64,000 nt of DNA from Austropuccinia psidii (lineage: Eukaryota; Basidiomycota; Pucciniomycetes; Pucciniales; Sphaerophragmiaceae), in contig JALGQZ010000009.1 in assembly GCA_023105745.1 (NCBI GenBank), forward strand, positions 47,769,967 through 47,833,966, written 5' to 3'. Shown here piece by piece: positions 9,844 through 18,810 of the stretch. The position numbers were made by a program, and so were the translations under genes. The notes beneath the pieces are model-generated. The model had not been told where the DNA came from and ran no database searches. It saw only the letters and a list, made by a program, of their open reading frames with translations. The number at the start of each line of letters is the position of its first letter. The stretch's first letter is position 1.

Positions 9844-11168
9844 CGGCTGGGAAATTTGCCTGACGGTTGGGTAAGCTTGTTTTGAGGCCTTTTGAAACAG
9901 GTCTCAAGACTATGCTTCCCACCACAATAGGTACAAAGACCCTCTTTGATTCTTCTTTCTTTTTCAGAATTCATGAGCTTGAAATCTTTATTCAATAAAG
10001 AAGAATGGGGCTTGTCCCTCTTCTGAAAATTCTTCTTCTTCTTTTGACTTGAGCTTGAAGAATTTTGAGGATGAGAAGAACTTGACTTTGAGGCTTCTGG
10101 CTTCTTCTCTTGATGATGACTCTTTTCATTTTGCCTCTCATGGTACCTGGTATCAAGTTCCAGGGTAACGTCCATTAAGTCTTGAAGAGAGTCAATTCTT
10201 GAAGGATGGGAGGCCAATTGATCCAAAATCCTGGATGGCAATCCCTTCCTGAAATGATGGATGAGAGCTCTTTCACCCCAATCCCCGATTCTTGAGACTA
10301 GACTTCTGAAATCAGCAATGTATAAGGATACATGCCCACCTTCTTTCATTCTTAAAGAATCCAACTCAGCTTCTGCTTTTCTGACTTCATTCGGGTCACA
10401 AAATAGAGTGAAGAGTTGAGATTCAAAAAGATGCCAAGAATTGAGAAGATAATTTGAGTCTTGATTGGTGAGATTGGAAAGATAAGGCTCAATCCATTTT
10501 GCAGCCCTGCCAATGAGAAATGAAGTGGCATGAAGAACTTTCTTTCTGTCTTGAGAGAAATTTGCCGGATCATTATGAAAGATAAGCTGGCATGACTGAA
10601 TAAAGCTTCTGACTTTGAAGGGCTGAGTCCCATCAAAGCATTCCGGTGCCTTCATAGATGGAGTCTTGAAGGCTGGTGGTCTTGATGCTTCAGAAGATGA
10701 AGCTGCTTCAAGATTGGCCATAATCTGAGTCATTTGCTGCATGATGGCCAATAGAGATGGTTCAGACTGATGAGAGACAGGCTGATTAGACTGGGCTAGA
10801 GTTGGCCTTCCAGTACCTTGGGATGCTTCCACTGGGGCAGGAGCACCTTCAGTACCATCAGACTCTTCCTCTTCCACAGAATTCTCCTCCTCCTCTTCAC
10901 CATCTTCACCTGGACCTTTGAAAATAGTCCTTGAAGTTCCTGGAAATCCGCAAACTACTCCTGAAAATGAACTTGATCTTCTGGGCCCTCTTCGTTCCTT
11001 CCTGGATGGTGCTGCTCCTTCCATGCGGGGTCCCCTATCTAATTGGGCCCTCAGTTGAGGAACTGCTGGGGTGCCATCTAGAGGAGCTCTTGGAGTTGGA
11101 GTGAGAACAGCTTGAGCTCTGGCCTGAGATCTTGTCTGTCTTGCCGGAGGTGAATGTTGAATAGGCAT
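9831..11168 (-). CDS. gag: P1 gag: capsid/nucleocapsid precursor
   Basis: Gag coats the element RNA and forms the virus-like particle in the cytoplasm. The 445-residue protein has a basic, proline/serine-rich start, an acidic run (EDGEEEEENSVEEEESDG), and a retrotransposon capsid region around residues 170-320 (for example IFHNDPANFSQDRKK, then FRKGLPSRILDQL). A Lys/Ser-rich basic stretch follows, then a zinc knuckle CTYCGGKHSLETC near residue 408. The knuckle is CX2CX3HX4C, one residue shorter than the usual CX2CX4HX4C. The ATG at 11166-11168 follows about 780 nt of leader and is the first of the long frame. It overlaps pol by about 70 nt in the -1 frame. Confidence 0.92.
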   Translation of the reverse strand: MPIQHSPPARQTRSQARAQAVLTPTPRAPLDGTPAVPQLRAQLDRGPRMEGAAPSRKERRGPRRSSSFSGVVCGFPGTSRTIFKGPGEDGEEEEENSVEEEESDGTEGAPAPVEASQGTGRPTLAQSNQPVSHQSEPSLLAIMQQMTQIMANLEAASSSEASRPPAFKTPSMKAPECFDGTQPFKVRSFIQSCQLIFHNDPANFSQDRKKVLHATSFLIGRAAKWIEPYLSNLTNQDSNYLLNSWHLFESQLFTLFCDPNEVRKAEAELDSLRMKEGGHVSLYIADFRSLVSRIGDWGERALIHHFRKGLPSRILDQLASHPSRIDSLQDLMDVTLELDTRYHERQNEKSHHQEKKPEASKSSSSHPQNSSSSSQKKKKNFQKRDKPHSSLLNKDFKLMNSEKERRIKEGLCTYCGGKHSLETCFKRPQNKLTQPSGKFPSRGKA

Positions 11169-11953
11169 GATAACAGGAATAAAAATGAATTAAATGAATA
11201 AGAATCAAAATTTGCTTGAAGTGAAAAGAGTCAACAATCAAATCTTGAGGGAAATGGATGAATCAAAATGAAAATCTTCAAGTACGTCAATAAATCAAAA
11301 TCAAATGAAGTCTTGAAGTCAAATAAAATCAAAGTCTTGAAGAATCAATGAACAAAATGAAATCTTGAGGTAAATCAATCAATCAAATTCAAATAAAGTC
11401 TTCAAGTCAATAAATCAATGAATCAAATCAATCAAAATGAAAATCTTGCAGAAAATCAATCAATTAAAATGAATTCTTGAGGCAAAATCAGTTTATGTCA
11501 AAATTCTTGATGTGAAAAATCCGCAAAATCAATGAAATCTTCAGGTCAATCAATTTTCTTGAGGTCAATATCAAATATGTCAAATCAATCAATCAATAAA
11601 AATCAAGTGAATTATTGTTTAAAAACCAAAATTCTTGAAGAATGAATCAATTATGAATCTTGATGTGAATAACCTGTCTGAATATCTTGATAAAAAATTT
11701 GAAAATCAAAGAAAACCAAGATGACGCCTGAATTATGAATGAAATGAAAATTGATAATTTGAAGAAGATTTTAAAGAGAATAACAAAAATAAAAATGGGT
11801 CAGCTTTCAATTTTCAAAATGAAGAATGAATGAAAGAAAATTGGGAGATGACGATGAATCATTAAGTTCATAAGCGTAAAAGAATCATAATTTCGATGAA
11901 ATGAGTGAATGAAATTATAAAGAAAGAATGAACAGAATGAAAAAGAAATTATG
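11169..11953 (-). repeat. P1 untranslated leader, degenerate repeats
   Basis: This noncoding leader between gag and the primer site is made of imperfect blocks carrying TCTTGAGG/TCTTGAAG and AATCAATCAAA tracts, homologous to 728-1470. No frame is conserved between the two copies. Confidence 0.7.
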
Positions 11954-11968
11954 AGTTAATTAATATAA
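11954..11968 (-). promoter_or_regulatory. P1 primer-binding site, self-priming type (candidate)
   Basis: AGTTAATTAATATA (11954-11967, plus strand) lies one base from the 5' LTR edge and is the exact reverse complement of TATATTAATTAACT at 12335-12348 within that LTR. The transcript could therefore fold back and prime its own reverse transcription. TTAATTAA is a palindrome, but the match extends three bases beyond it on each side. Confidence 0.58.
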
Positions 11969-12334
11969 TTTCACAGGGGCTCTAGTGGAAATACAAGAGT
12001 GGCCTGGTACTCAGCAATCAGGGAACTCACTTGGAAGACTCCAAAAGAATAAAGAATAAAATAATAAGAATAAATTCCTCTAAAAGATATGCAGGTACAA
12101 GATGAGATGCAAAGAGGAAAAGGAAGCCAAATGGCCAAAGAGCCAACCAAGTAAGTCCTTAATCACTGTTTCAACCTGCCAAAAATGAATAATGGAATTA
12201 GTAAGGATATGACCACCAAATATCCATTGACAGGCGAAGAAAGAGAAAGAGAAAGGTGCTAAATGACTGACTTAATAATATCAGTATTTGCTTAACTAAA
12301 ATGAAAAGAAAATAGAGATAAAATAAAATCAAAG

Positions 12335-12360
12335 TATATTAATTAACTGGGGAAAAACCC
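12335..12360 (-). promoter_or_regulatory. Conserved P-family LTR block: predicted RNA 5' end region
   Basis: TATATTAATTAACT is followed by a hairpin-forming CTGGGG-loop-CCCCAG. The block is kept in P0 (1876-1910), both P1 LTRs, P3 (60872-60901) and, more diverged, P2 (near 40335) and the solo LTR at 36570-37330. The loop bases vary while the arms stay. Function is inferred. Confidence 0.45.
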
Positions 12361-13087
12361 CCCAGGGTGGAAAGGGTAGCCGGTATATGTGAAAAGTTGG
12401 GAGCTTGAGTTCTTCAGGCTGAAAACTGATCTGTATTGATCCTTGAGGCTGTATTGATTGTTTTGGGACTTGATACAGCTGGCTAATATTGAAATTGAAT
12501 TGGGTTGAAAGAACTTCCCATGCTTGAAAATGAAATACAGTCCTTGGTGGATCCAGACTGTATTGAAATGAATATGGTTGCCAAGATGGATTGAGTGGAG
12601 CTTTGACACTTGACAACTTCTTTTGGCACCGCCTCTTGAATACACTTTTGAGAATGAATTGAAAGTATTCCATTGGAAGGAATACTTGGAGTGAGAATAA
12701 CCAATGACTGCTTGATGGCGTCATTGGTCTTTGACGCTGAAACACTTGCTCTTGAGCCTTGATGATTCCTCTGAATGATTGGGTGCCTTGATGACGTGAT
12801 GAGATGTTGGAATGTTAAAATGACCATTTGATATTGCCACCATTGAATTTCTGTTGAAAAATGGTGCACAATGATGTATAACATTATTTGTGGCATATTG
12901 GTTCATTGACAAGAAGATTACGTCCAAAGGTCTTGAGATGGAAAGGCAGAGGGGAAAAGGATGGCTGTGGTGACTTCAGAGCTTGGAAGGTGTTTCTGGA
13001 CCTTTTGGGGTTTTTGGCCATTTTTGGGTTCTGAGCCAAAACTGGCCCAAAAGGCGGGAAAGTGTCTTTTGGACACTTTGCGTCAAA

Positions 13088-13189
13088 GTGCGCAAAAAAT
13101 GCGCAAATATGCGCAAATGCGCAAAGTGCGCAAAAAGTGCGCAAATGCGCAAAAAGTGCGCAAAATGCGCAAAAATGCGCAAATGTGCA
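13088..13189. repeat. GCGCAAA-type simple array in P1 5' LTR
   Basis: Ten GCGC units plus one decayed to GTGC lie in 102 bp, homologous to the 138-bp array at 4887-5024. Confidence 0.9.
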
Positions 13190-13470
13190 TTATGAGCCCA
13201 AATGGCCAAAAACAGCCATTTGGGCCATTTCCCCTGGTTTTGAGGGAAATGACCAGAAATACCCATTTGGGCATAAATTGCCGCTATGGGTTCTGGATTG
13301 AGGTGAAGGGCCATGAAGGCTCCAAAACACAAATGGCCGTAAAAGGTCCATAAGATGATGACGTGGCCATATTGGCCACTGGTGATGGATATGGCCAATT
13401 GGCCATAAATGAACTGTGGCTTGATATGCCATATGGGGATCCAAGGAGGTGAATTGCCATGGTTGTGACA

Positions 13471-13475
13471 TTCCA
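13471..13475. repeat. P1 target-site duplication, right copy (TTCCA)
   Basis: It is identical to 3763-3767. After it the N LTR continues exactly as the uninterrupted N sequence at 24565 onward. Confidence 0.92.
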
Positions 13476-13654
13476 ATTCTGAATGCTAAATCTTCCATTC
13501 CTCCCTACTATTGGGGTTATTCCTGAGTGTGTGCGATCTTCAATCATGTCCTTTGAGTGGTGATTTCCTGAATTATTCATTTTTGATTCTGATTTGCCAA
13601 CTGTTAATTTTCAAACAATTTCTTGAAACTGGTAAAAAGGTATGGAATACCACA
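13476..13654 (-). repeat. Element N 3' LTR, second part
   Basis: It matches 24570-24750 and ends GGAATACCACA, the same terminus as the right-hand LTR. Confidence 0.9.
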
Positions 13655-13666
13655 TCCCCCTCTCCA
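13655..13666 (-). promoter_or_regulatory. Element N polypurine tract
   Basis: TCCCCCTCTCC on the plus strand, hence GGAGAGGGGGA in the sense strand, abuts the LTR edge where the plus-strand primer is expected. Confidence 0.75.
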
Positions 13667-13905
13667 TTTAATGCTGTCCCCAGCATTCCAGTTTCAAGTA
13701 CAGTATCCTGGTTCATAAGTGGGAATTTTCTTTCTTTAAATCTTTTATTTCAATAAATTTGGTTGTTAATTCCATTGATGGCTTGATATATTGATTTGGA
13801 ATCTCCATATCTTCTTATTTGATTTTGACCCTTTTAATTCTTCTTGTTTTTTTGTTTATCCATATTAATGTTGTCTTGTATCATTAATACTGTTTTAGGG
13901 TAATT

Positions 13906-13921
13906 TCCCTCTCCATTTAAT
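13906..13921 (-). repeat. Second polypurine-tract-like copy in element N
   Basis: CCCTCTCCATTTAATA repeats the tract and its neighbouring bases from 13657. A third copy lies at 14766-14783. The repeated word includes the flanking ATTTAAT, so it is not only purine-richness. Confidence 0.5.
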
Positions 13922-14020
13922 AAAAATCTTTCCAGCTATTAATGACTCCTTTTAATCAATTCTTTCCACCAGTGTTTCCATGAAATAAAATAAATGAATA
14001 AAAATAATAAAAAATTGGTA

Positions 14021-14610
14021 CAGTTTAAGGTCTTATCCAGGACCACAGCTTGAATTCTTGAAGTTTGTTTGATAAAAAAGATGATTTAGACAGTTGAGGT
14101 CTTATCAAGGACCTTTTCTTGATGTAATTTTGTTTGATGATGGACAAAAAATAAGGAAAATTGAGATATTTAGACAGTTTAAGGTCATATCAAGGACCAT
14201 TTATTGAGTTAAGTTGTTGATGATGAATAAAAAAAATAGGAAATTTAGACAGTTTAAAGTCATATCAAGGACCTTTTCTTGAGTTGAAATTTGTTGAATT
14301 GTCTTGATGAGAAAGAAAAAAGATGATTTAGACAGTTTAAGGTCTTATCAAGGACCTTTTCTTGAGTTGAATTTTGTTGAAATGTCTTGATGAAAGCTAA
14401 ATCAATTATTCAGACAGTTTAAGGTCTTATCTAGGACCTTTTATTTGAGTTCTTGAAGTTTTTTTGATAAAAAAATGATTTAGACAGTTTTAAGGTCTTA
14501 TCAAGGACCTCTTCTTGAAGTGATTTTGTTGCTTATGGATAAAATAAATTAAGAAAGTTGTGATATTTAGACAGTTTAAGGTCTTATCAAGGACCTTTGC
14601 TTGAGTTTTG
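14021..14610 (-). repeat. Array of eight hairpin-bearing repeats in element N
   Basis: Units start near 14021, 14089, 14173, 14248, 14331, 14413, 14483 and 14570, spaced 69-87 bp. Each carries a core like GACAGTTTAAGGTCTTAT followed by CAAGGACCTTTTCTTGAG. Inside each core AAGGTC and GACCTT are inverted around a short loop, so each unit can form a small stem. The array lies between the coding frames and the 3' polypurine tract. No protein is encoded. Confidence 0.85.
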
Positions 14611-16081
14611 AGTTATGTTGGAAATATTTGCCTAATTGCATTGGTTTTGTCCTATTTTTTTATTTTATTGATTAGTGTTAAACCCTAATATCCTCCTTCC
14701 CCATGTCATCCTCTTCATGACAACTCTACACTACAACCCATTGATGATTATTAAATGGGTGGGAACCCCCTCTCCATTTAATAATTGTGACCTACTTTCC
14801 ACCTTTTATAATAATTATGTTTTTTTTTTTTTTTTTGTTTTGGTTGTTTTTTTTTTTTGTTTTTTTTTATAAAATAATAACAAAATATAATAGAGTATAT
14901 AAAAAAGAATGCTAAAAAAACAATAATAATGAATCTTTCAAGTAAAAATATGAAATAAGGTAAAATAAATCAAGAAAATAATAATGCTTAATATATAAAA
15001 AATACATGACATCCAAGTTTAATCATAATATTATTACTATTACTTTTGTGAGTTATTGATGAATTGAAAGTAATAATTCATAATATAAATAATTTTATCA
15101 ATTATATAATGAATAAATAAATAAAAAGAAATATAATTAATTTTAAATGTTGAAATTTTTTTTTTTTTTTTCTCTTTTTTTTTGAAGTAACTGGATGTGA
15201 ATACTGCAAATTTGAAGTGTTTGACTTTGTTTTCTAGCCGCCGGTACTGTTTCTTTTCTTGACTGTTCAATCTAACTTCTACTATTTATTGATATATTTC
15301 TTTTTAATTTAATTTTTAAATTTTTTTATTTTTCTGTTTTTTTTTGTAACTTCTACACTGTACTGTATAGTACAGTCCTCTTCTTTTCCTATTGCAATCA
15401 ATCCTTTATTTTTTTATTGTATAATAATTTAATACTATTATTATTATTATTTTTTGTTTTTTAAAAAAAAAAAGTAATAATTGTTTTTTTTTTTTTGTTT
15501 GTGTGTGCAATGTACAGTGCTGTACCCTTCTCTTTAGTCGCGATCGATCGTTGTTTCTTTTTTTTTTTACTTTTATATGTATTATTTTTTTTTATCAATT
15601 GTTTTTTTTTTAAAAAAAAAATAAAAAATAGAATAAAACCAAAAAAAAAAAAAAAAAATAACAATAAAAAAAGTAATGATTGAATAATTTTTTTTTATCA
15701 TTTTAATTATTTTATTTTTTTTGCTGTTTTTGCATCAATATGATACTTTTTTTTTATTTTATTTTAAAGATTATATATATATATATTTTATTTGAATCTT
15801 TTTATTTTAATTTAATATACTAAAGTAATATGATAAATCTAATAATATTATATTATTATTATTTTTAAGTTTTTTTTTTTTAAGTTTTTTTAAGTTTTTT
15901 TTTTCTTATAACAATACATAAGATAACATGGAATAATGATACTGATACACTGGAAACACTTTTTTTTATATATTTTAATGTTTAATATTTTTATATATAT
16001 TTTTTATATTTTTTTATACTAAAATAAAACTAATATTCATGATATAAGAAAAAAGAAAATTTCTTATTATAATGAAAAAAG
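14611..16081. repeat. AT-rich low-complexity stretch of element N
   Basis: About 1.5 kb of poly-T, poly-A and AT-rich tracts (for example 14820-14870, 15155-15185, 15460-15500, 15600-15660, 15870-15905). It includes the third polypurine-like copy at 14766. Phe/Lys-rich frames here are artefacts of the homopolymers. I see no gene. It stands where RT and integrase would be expected. Confidence 0.8.
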
Positions 16082-16570
16082 TCATTGATAATGTGAAAAT
16101 TTGTTGTCAAGACTTTTCTTGAATTTTGCCTTCTTAGCTGTAAGCTCATTTATTCTTTCTTCATTAAGATATTGATCTTGAAAATCTCCATTCTTATCAA
16201 AGTGATCCTGGATAATTTTTCCATTTCTATCATTATTTTCTGTCCAATCCTCTTTTTGTGTTGAGGTCTTATATTGCCTTGCCAAATGGGCTTGCAAATT
16301 TGGGCATATCTTCTTTTTCTGAGTAATCCAAAAATATTCCCTTTCTTCCTTGGTGAGCTTTTCTTTTTTAATATCAGTTTCTTCATTTGGTGCTTTCTTT
16401 ATTTCTCCTAGCCGTTTTACATGTTGGGTTGAGCATTGATGATCTTGTTGAGTTATTTTGTATAGTTCCAGGTTGCAGTTTTCATTCCTCAAAGGCTGCC
16501 AATTGGTATAGCCTTCCCAGGGAAATTGGTCTTCTGTAAGTAAAGCTCCATCTGATTCAATTTCTTCCAT
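16082..16570 (-). CDS. Element N downstream frame, polyprotein spacer (truncated before RT)
   Basis: This 162-residue, charged frame lies in the same frame as the protease frame above it, separated only by the TAA at 16637-16639, so the two were probably one polyprotein. It is Glu/Lys/Asn-rich with no membrane segment or catalytic motif. In related basidiomycete Ty3 elements a segment of this character joins protease to RT; here the frame stops at 16082 and AT-rich sequence follows. I infer loss of RT-integrase. Its own function is unknown. Confidence 0.6.
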   Translation of the reverse strand: MEEIESDGALLTEDQFPWEGYTNWQPLRNENCNLELYKITQQDHQCSTQHVKRLGEIKKAPNEETDIKKEKLTKEEREYFWITQKKKICPNLQAHLARQYKTSTQKEDWTENNDRNGKIIQDHFDKNGDFQDQYLNEERINELTAKKAKFKKSLDNKFSHYQ

Positions 16571-16636
16571 ATTTGTTGGTTTTGATAAATATTTTTGATC
16601 CTGTTTCTGTTGTCTGTTACTGATTTCTTCATTTAT

Positions 16637-18769
16637 TTATTCATTTTTGTTCATTTGGCTTTCCTTGGTTTTGTTCAAAGAAAAGTAATTTATTCCCAGA
16701 TTCAAATTTGGATTATCTTTATCAGAGTGATAGTGTGGGGTAGGTGAGTCTTCCTCCTTGGCATTGGTTGAATGATTTATGGAATTTGAACTACACATTT
16801 CATTTGGCTGTGGTTTCTTTTCCATGAAATATGGTTCTATAGGATTTCTGATGTTGGTAAAATCTTGAGGTTTTGGGTTAAATGGAACTTCATTTTTGGT
16901 AATTTCACTTCCTTTTTCTACATTTAAAACTTGCTGGATAGATTTATTTTCAGGTTGGATTTCCTTATTCAACTCTCTGCTTGGGTTGAAATCTTGAAAG
17001 TGTTGAGGATATTGTAGGAATATTGGATCCTTTTTGGATGTATGGATATGAAATAGGTTATTTTCGTTTGGAAGATAAGTATCTGATTCTTCTTTTGGTT
17101 CTTGAGTGAGTTTTTTTGCCAGTTCTTGTTCTGATTTTCTTATTTCAATTTCTGAATCTTTTAGGTTTTGTTTGATAATATCTTTGTTTTCCATATTAAG
17201 CCTTGGGTCAATGTTTACCATATTTGAGGGGAAAAGTTGAAGTTGCTGAATTTCATTACTGTCCTTTTTGAGTGATGCTTCTGGTTTGAGTAACTTTAAA
17301 AATAAAATTGGTGGACTTGTTACTTCTTGTGGTAAGAGTGATTTACCTCCATCCCCATCATTTTTGATGTTGGGTTTTCTGGATGCTTTCTTTGAGGTTG
17401 CTTGACCATAATCATTTCCATTTGTTGATTTATTATCAATGATATTTTCCAAGCTTTTATTTAATTCTGTAGATTCTTTAGGCTTGGAGATTGAGTTAAT
17501 ACTTTCTCCCTGAACTATGGGATTGTCTTGAGGTTTGAGGTTTTTATTTATGGTAATTTTATGTTTGAGAGAAATTTCTTTTGAGGAGTTTGATTCTGAT
17601 GTATTAGGATTAGAGTCCAAATTCCTTGCTTCTGCTGTGACATTTATTACTGTTGCAACTGGTTTGATACTTGACTTCCAACTACTCTTAAATATTCCTT
17701 TTGAAAGGGATTTTAATGCTTTGATAGGTGAGAGGAGCTTGGTGAGTGGTTTTCTTTTTATTTCTTCAGGATTATTGAAATTATGATAGTTGATATCTTG
17801 AGTTATTTGGTTACCAGTATTTCCATTTTCTGTTCTTGAGGTTGTAATTCCTGTAAGATTTATTTCTTTAGGATTTGCCTTGATATTTTCTGTATTAAGT
17901 GGGGCCAATTCCACTTTTATTTCCCTTTTACCTTCAGATTTAATTCTTTCTTCTTCCTTAAATACTTGGTTAGGATGTTTTTCTGAAATTTCCTGATTGT
18001 TGGAGCTTGGTTCTTTCTCTACTGGTAATTCTTTCCAATCTTCCAATTTAGAAACTTCACATGTTTCCATTCCTGCTGGTGGGTTTTCTCTCCATCCTAC
18101 TTTCTGTGGTGAGCAAATTGGTAAGCAAAGCCTTCTTCCATCTGGCTCTATATAACTGAATATTTCCCCTTTTTGTTGAGAAAAGTCTAATCTGATGTTA
18201 TTGTCTGCAAGGAAGGGCCTTCCCAATACCGTGTGTACTGCTCCCCTTGCCACAAAAAGGTGTATATTTCTTTCTTCCCCAGTAACTAGAGTTATTGGAG
18301 TAAATTCTGCTAATCCTACTATTGAAGTACAGTGACCACCAATCCCCCTTAAATTCATGTTGAGACATCTTGTGGTGAGTCCTGCGTTTATTGCTGAATC
18401 TTCTGGTATTATGTTCAATTCTGATCCTGTATCTACTAATGCCATTATTTCATGTCCTTCTTCTCCTAGGTACACTTGCATAAATCCCAATGGACAAGCA
18501 TAATGTAGTTTGGACTGTTCATAATCTCCTAAATGGTGGTTTTTGAGTTTGGTTTGAATTTCGTTTGTGTCAAGTGAGTTGATTGAGTTTCTTTCTTCTG
18601 TTGTCAAATTTTTAAGCTGGTTGATAACTTTGGGTGACATGATAAGAACTTGTTCTAAGGTGAGATTTATTTTCTGATCCAAAACCTTTTTGATAATTTG
18701 ACTCATAACCTCTTGAAATTCTGTGTGTTCTTGCTTGATATCCTTGTTTTTTATAGTATTTTGAGTCAA
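16637..18769 (-). CDS. pro: Element N aspartic protease frame
   Basis: The frame is open from the -1 slip site near 18838 down to a TAA at 16637, about 730 codons. Near the start it holds the retropepsin core ALVDTGSELNIIPEDSA with a matching GRPFLADNNIRLDFS segment downstream, as in retroviral-type proteases that cleave Gag. The remaining about 500 residues are low-complexity, Ser/Asn/Lys/Glu-rich and unlike any domain I know. The first codon shown (TTG) is not a natural start; expression most likely needs frameshifting from gag. Confidence 0.82.
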   Translation of the reverse strand: MTQNTIKNKDIKQEHTEFQEVMSQIIKKVLDQKINLTLEQVLIMSPKVINQLKNLTTEERNSINSLDTNEIQTKLKNHHLGDYEQSKLHYACPLGFMQVYLGEEGHEIMALVDTGSELNIIPEDSAINAGLTTRCLNMNLRGIGGHCTSIVGLAEFTPITLVTGEERNIHLFVARGAVHTVLGRPFLADNNIRLDFSQQKGEIFSYIEPDGRRLCLPICSPQKVGWRENPPAGMETCEVSKLEDWKELPVEKEPSSNNQEISEKHPNQVFKEEERIKSEGKREIKVELAPLNTENIKANPKEINLTGITTSRTENGNTGNQITQDINYHNFNNPEEIKRKPLTKLLSPIKALKSLSKGIFKSSWKSSIKPVATVINVTAEARNLDSNPNTSESNSSKEISLKHKITINKNLKPQDNPIVQGESINSISKPKESTELNKSLENIIDNKSTNGNDYGQATSKKASRKPNIKNDGDGGKSLLPQEVTSPPILFLKLLKPEASLKKDSNEIQQLQLFPSNMVNIDPRLNMENKDIIKQNLKDSEIEIRKSEQELAKKLTQEPKEESDTYLPNENNLFHIHTSKKDPIFLQYPQHFQDFNPSRELNKEIQPENKSIQQVLNVEKGSEITKNEVPFNPKPQDFTNIRNPIEPYFMEKKPQPNEMCSSNSINHSTNAKEEDSPTPHYHSDKDNPNLNLGINYFSLNKTKESQMNKNE

Positions 18770-18810
18770 TTCCTGCTTCTTTCCAGAATCCTGTTTTTCT
18801 TTAAATTCTG

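Larger units (their letters stand above)
3768..13470 (-). mobile_element. P1: near-intact Ty3/gypsy chromodomain retrotransposon (9703 bp)
   Basis: Two LTRs (3768-5305 and 11969-13470) flank, in minus-strand order, a primer site, leader, gag (9831-11168), pol (about 9900-6115), a 3' untranslated region with an internal duplication, and a polypurine tract. It is flanked by TTCCA duplications inside the N 3' LTR. By eye the LTRs differ at about a dozen bases plus a 36-bp array difference, so the insertion is young. One nonsense codon in pol is the only coding lesion I found. Confidence 0.93.
11969..13470 (-). repeat. P1 5' LTR
   Basis: It is homologous along its full length to 3768-5305. The inner edge reads TTTCACAGGGGC, one base off the TGTCAC consensus; the outer edge is TTGTGACA followed by the TTCCA duplication (13471-13475). 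With the RNA start placed near 12348 it would have about 1.12 kb of U3 and about 380 nt of R-U5. Confidence 0.92.

Noticed and set aside
14021..14610. A CRISPR-like regular repeat array
   Set aside because: The units are imperfect, of variable spacing, with no unique spacers, and the genome is fungal. It is a tandem array inside a retroelement.
15461..15683. Phe- and Lys-rich frames
   Set aside because: Translation of poly-T and poly-A tracts.
16637..16639. Programmed read-through of the TAA in element N
   Set aside because: No known read-through context, and a simple nonsense change explains it. Not supported without other copies.
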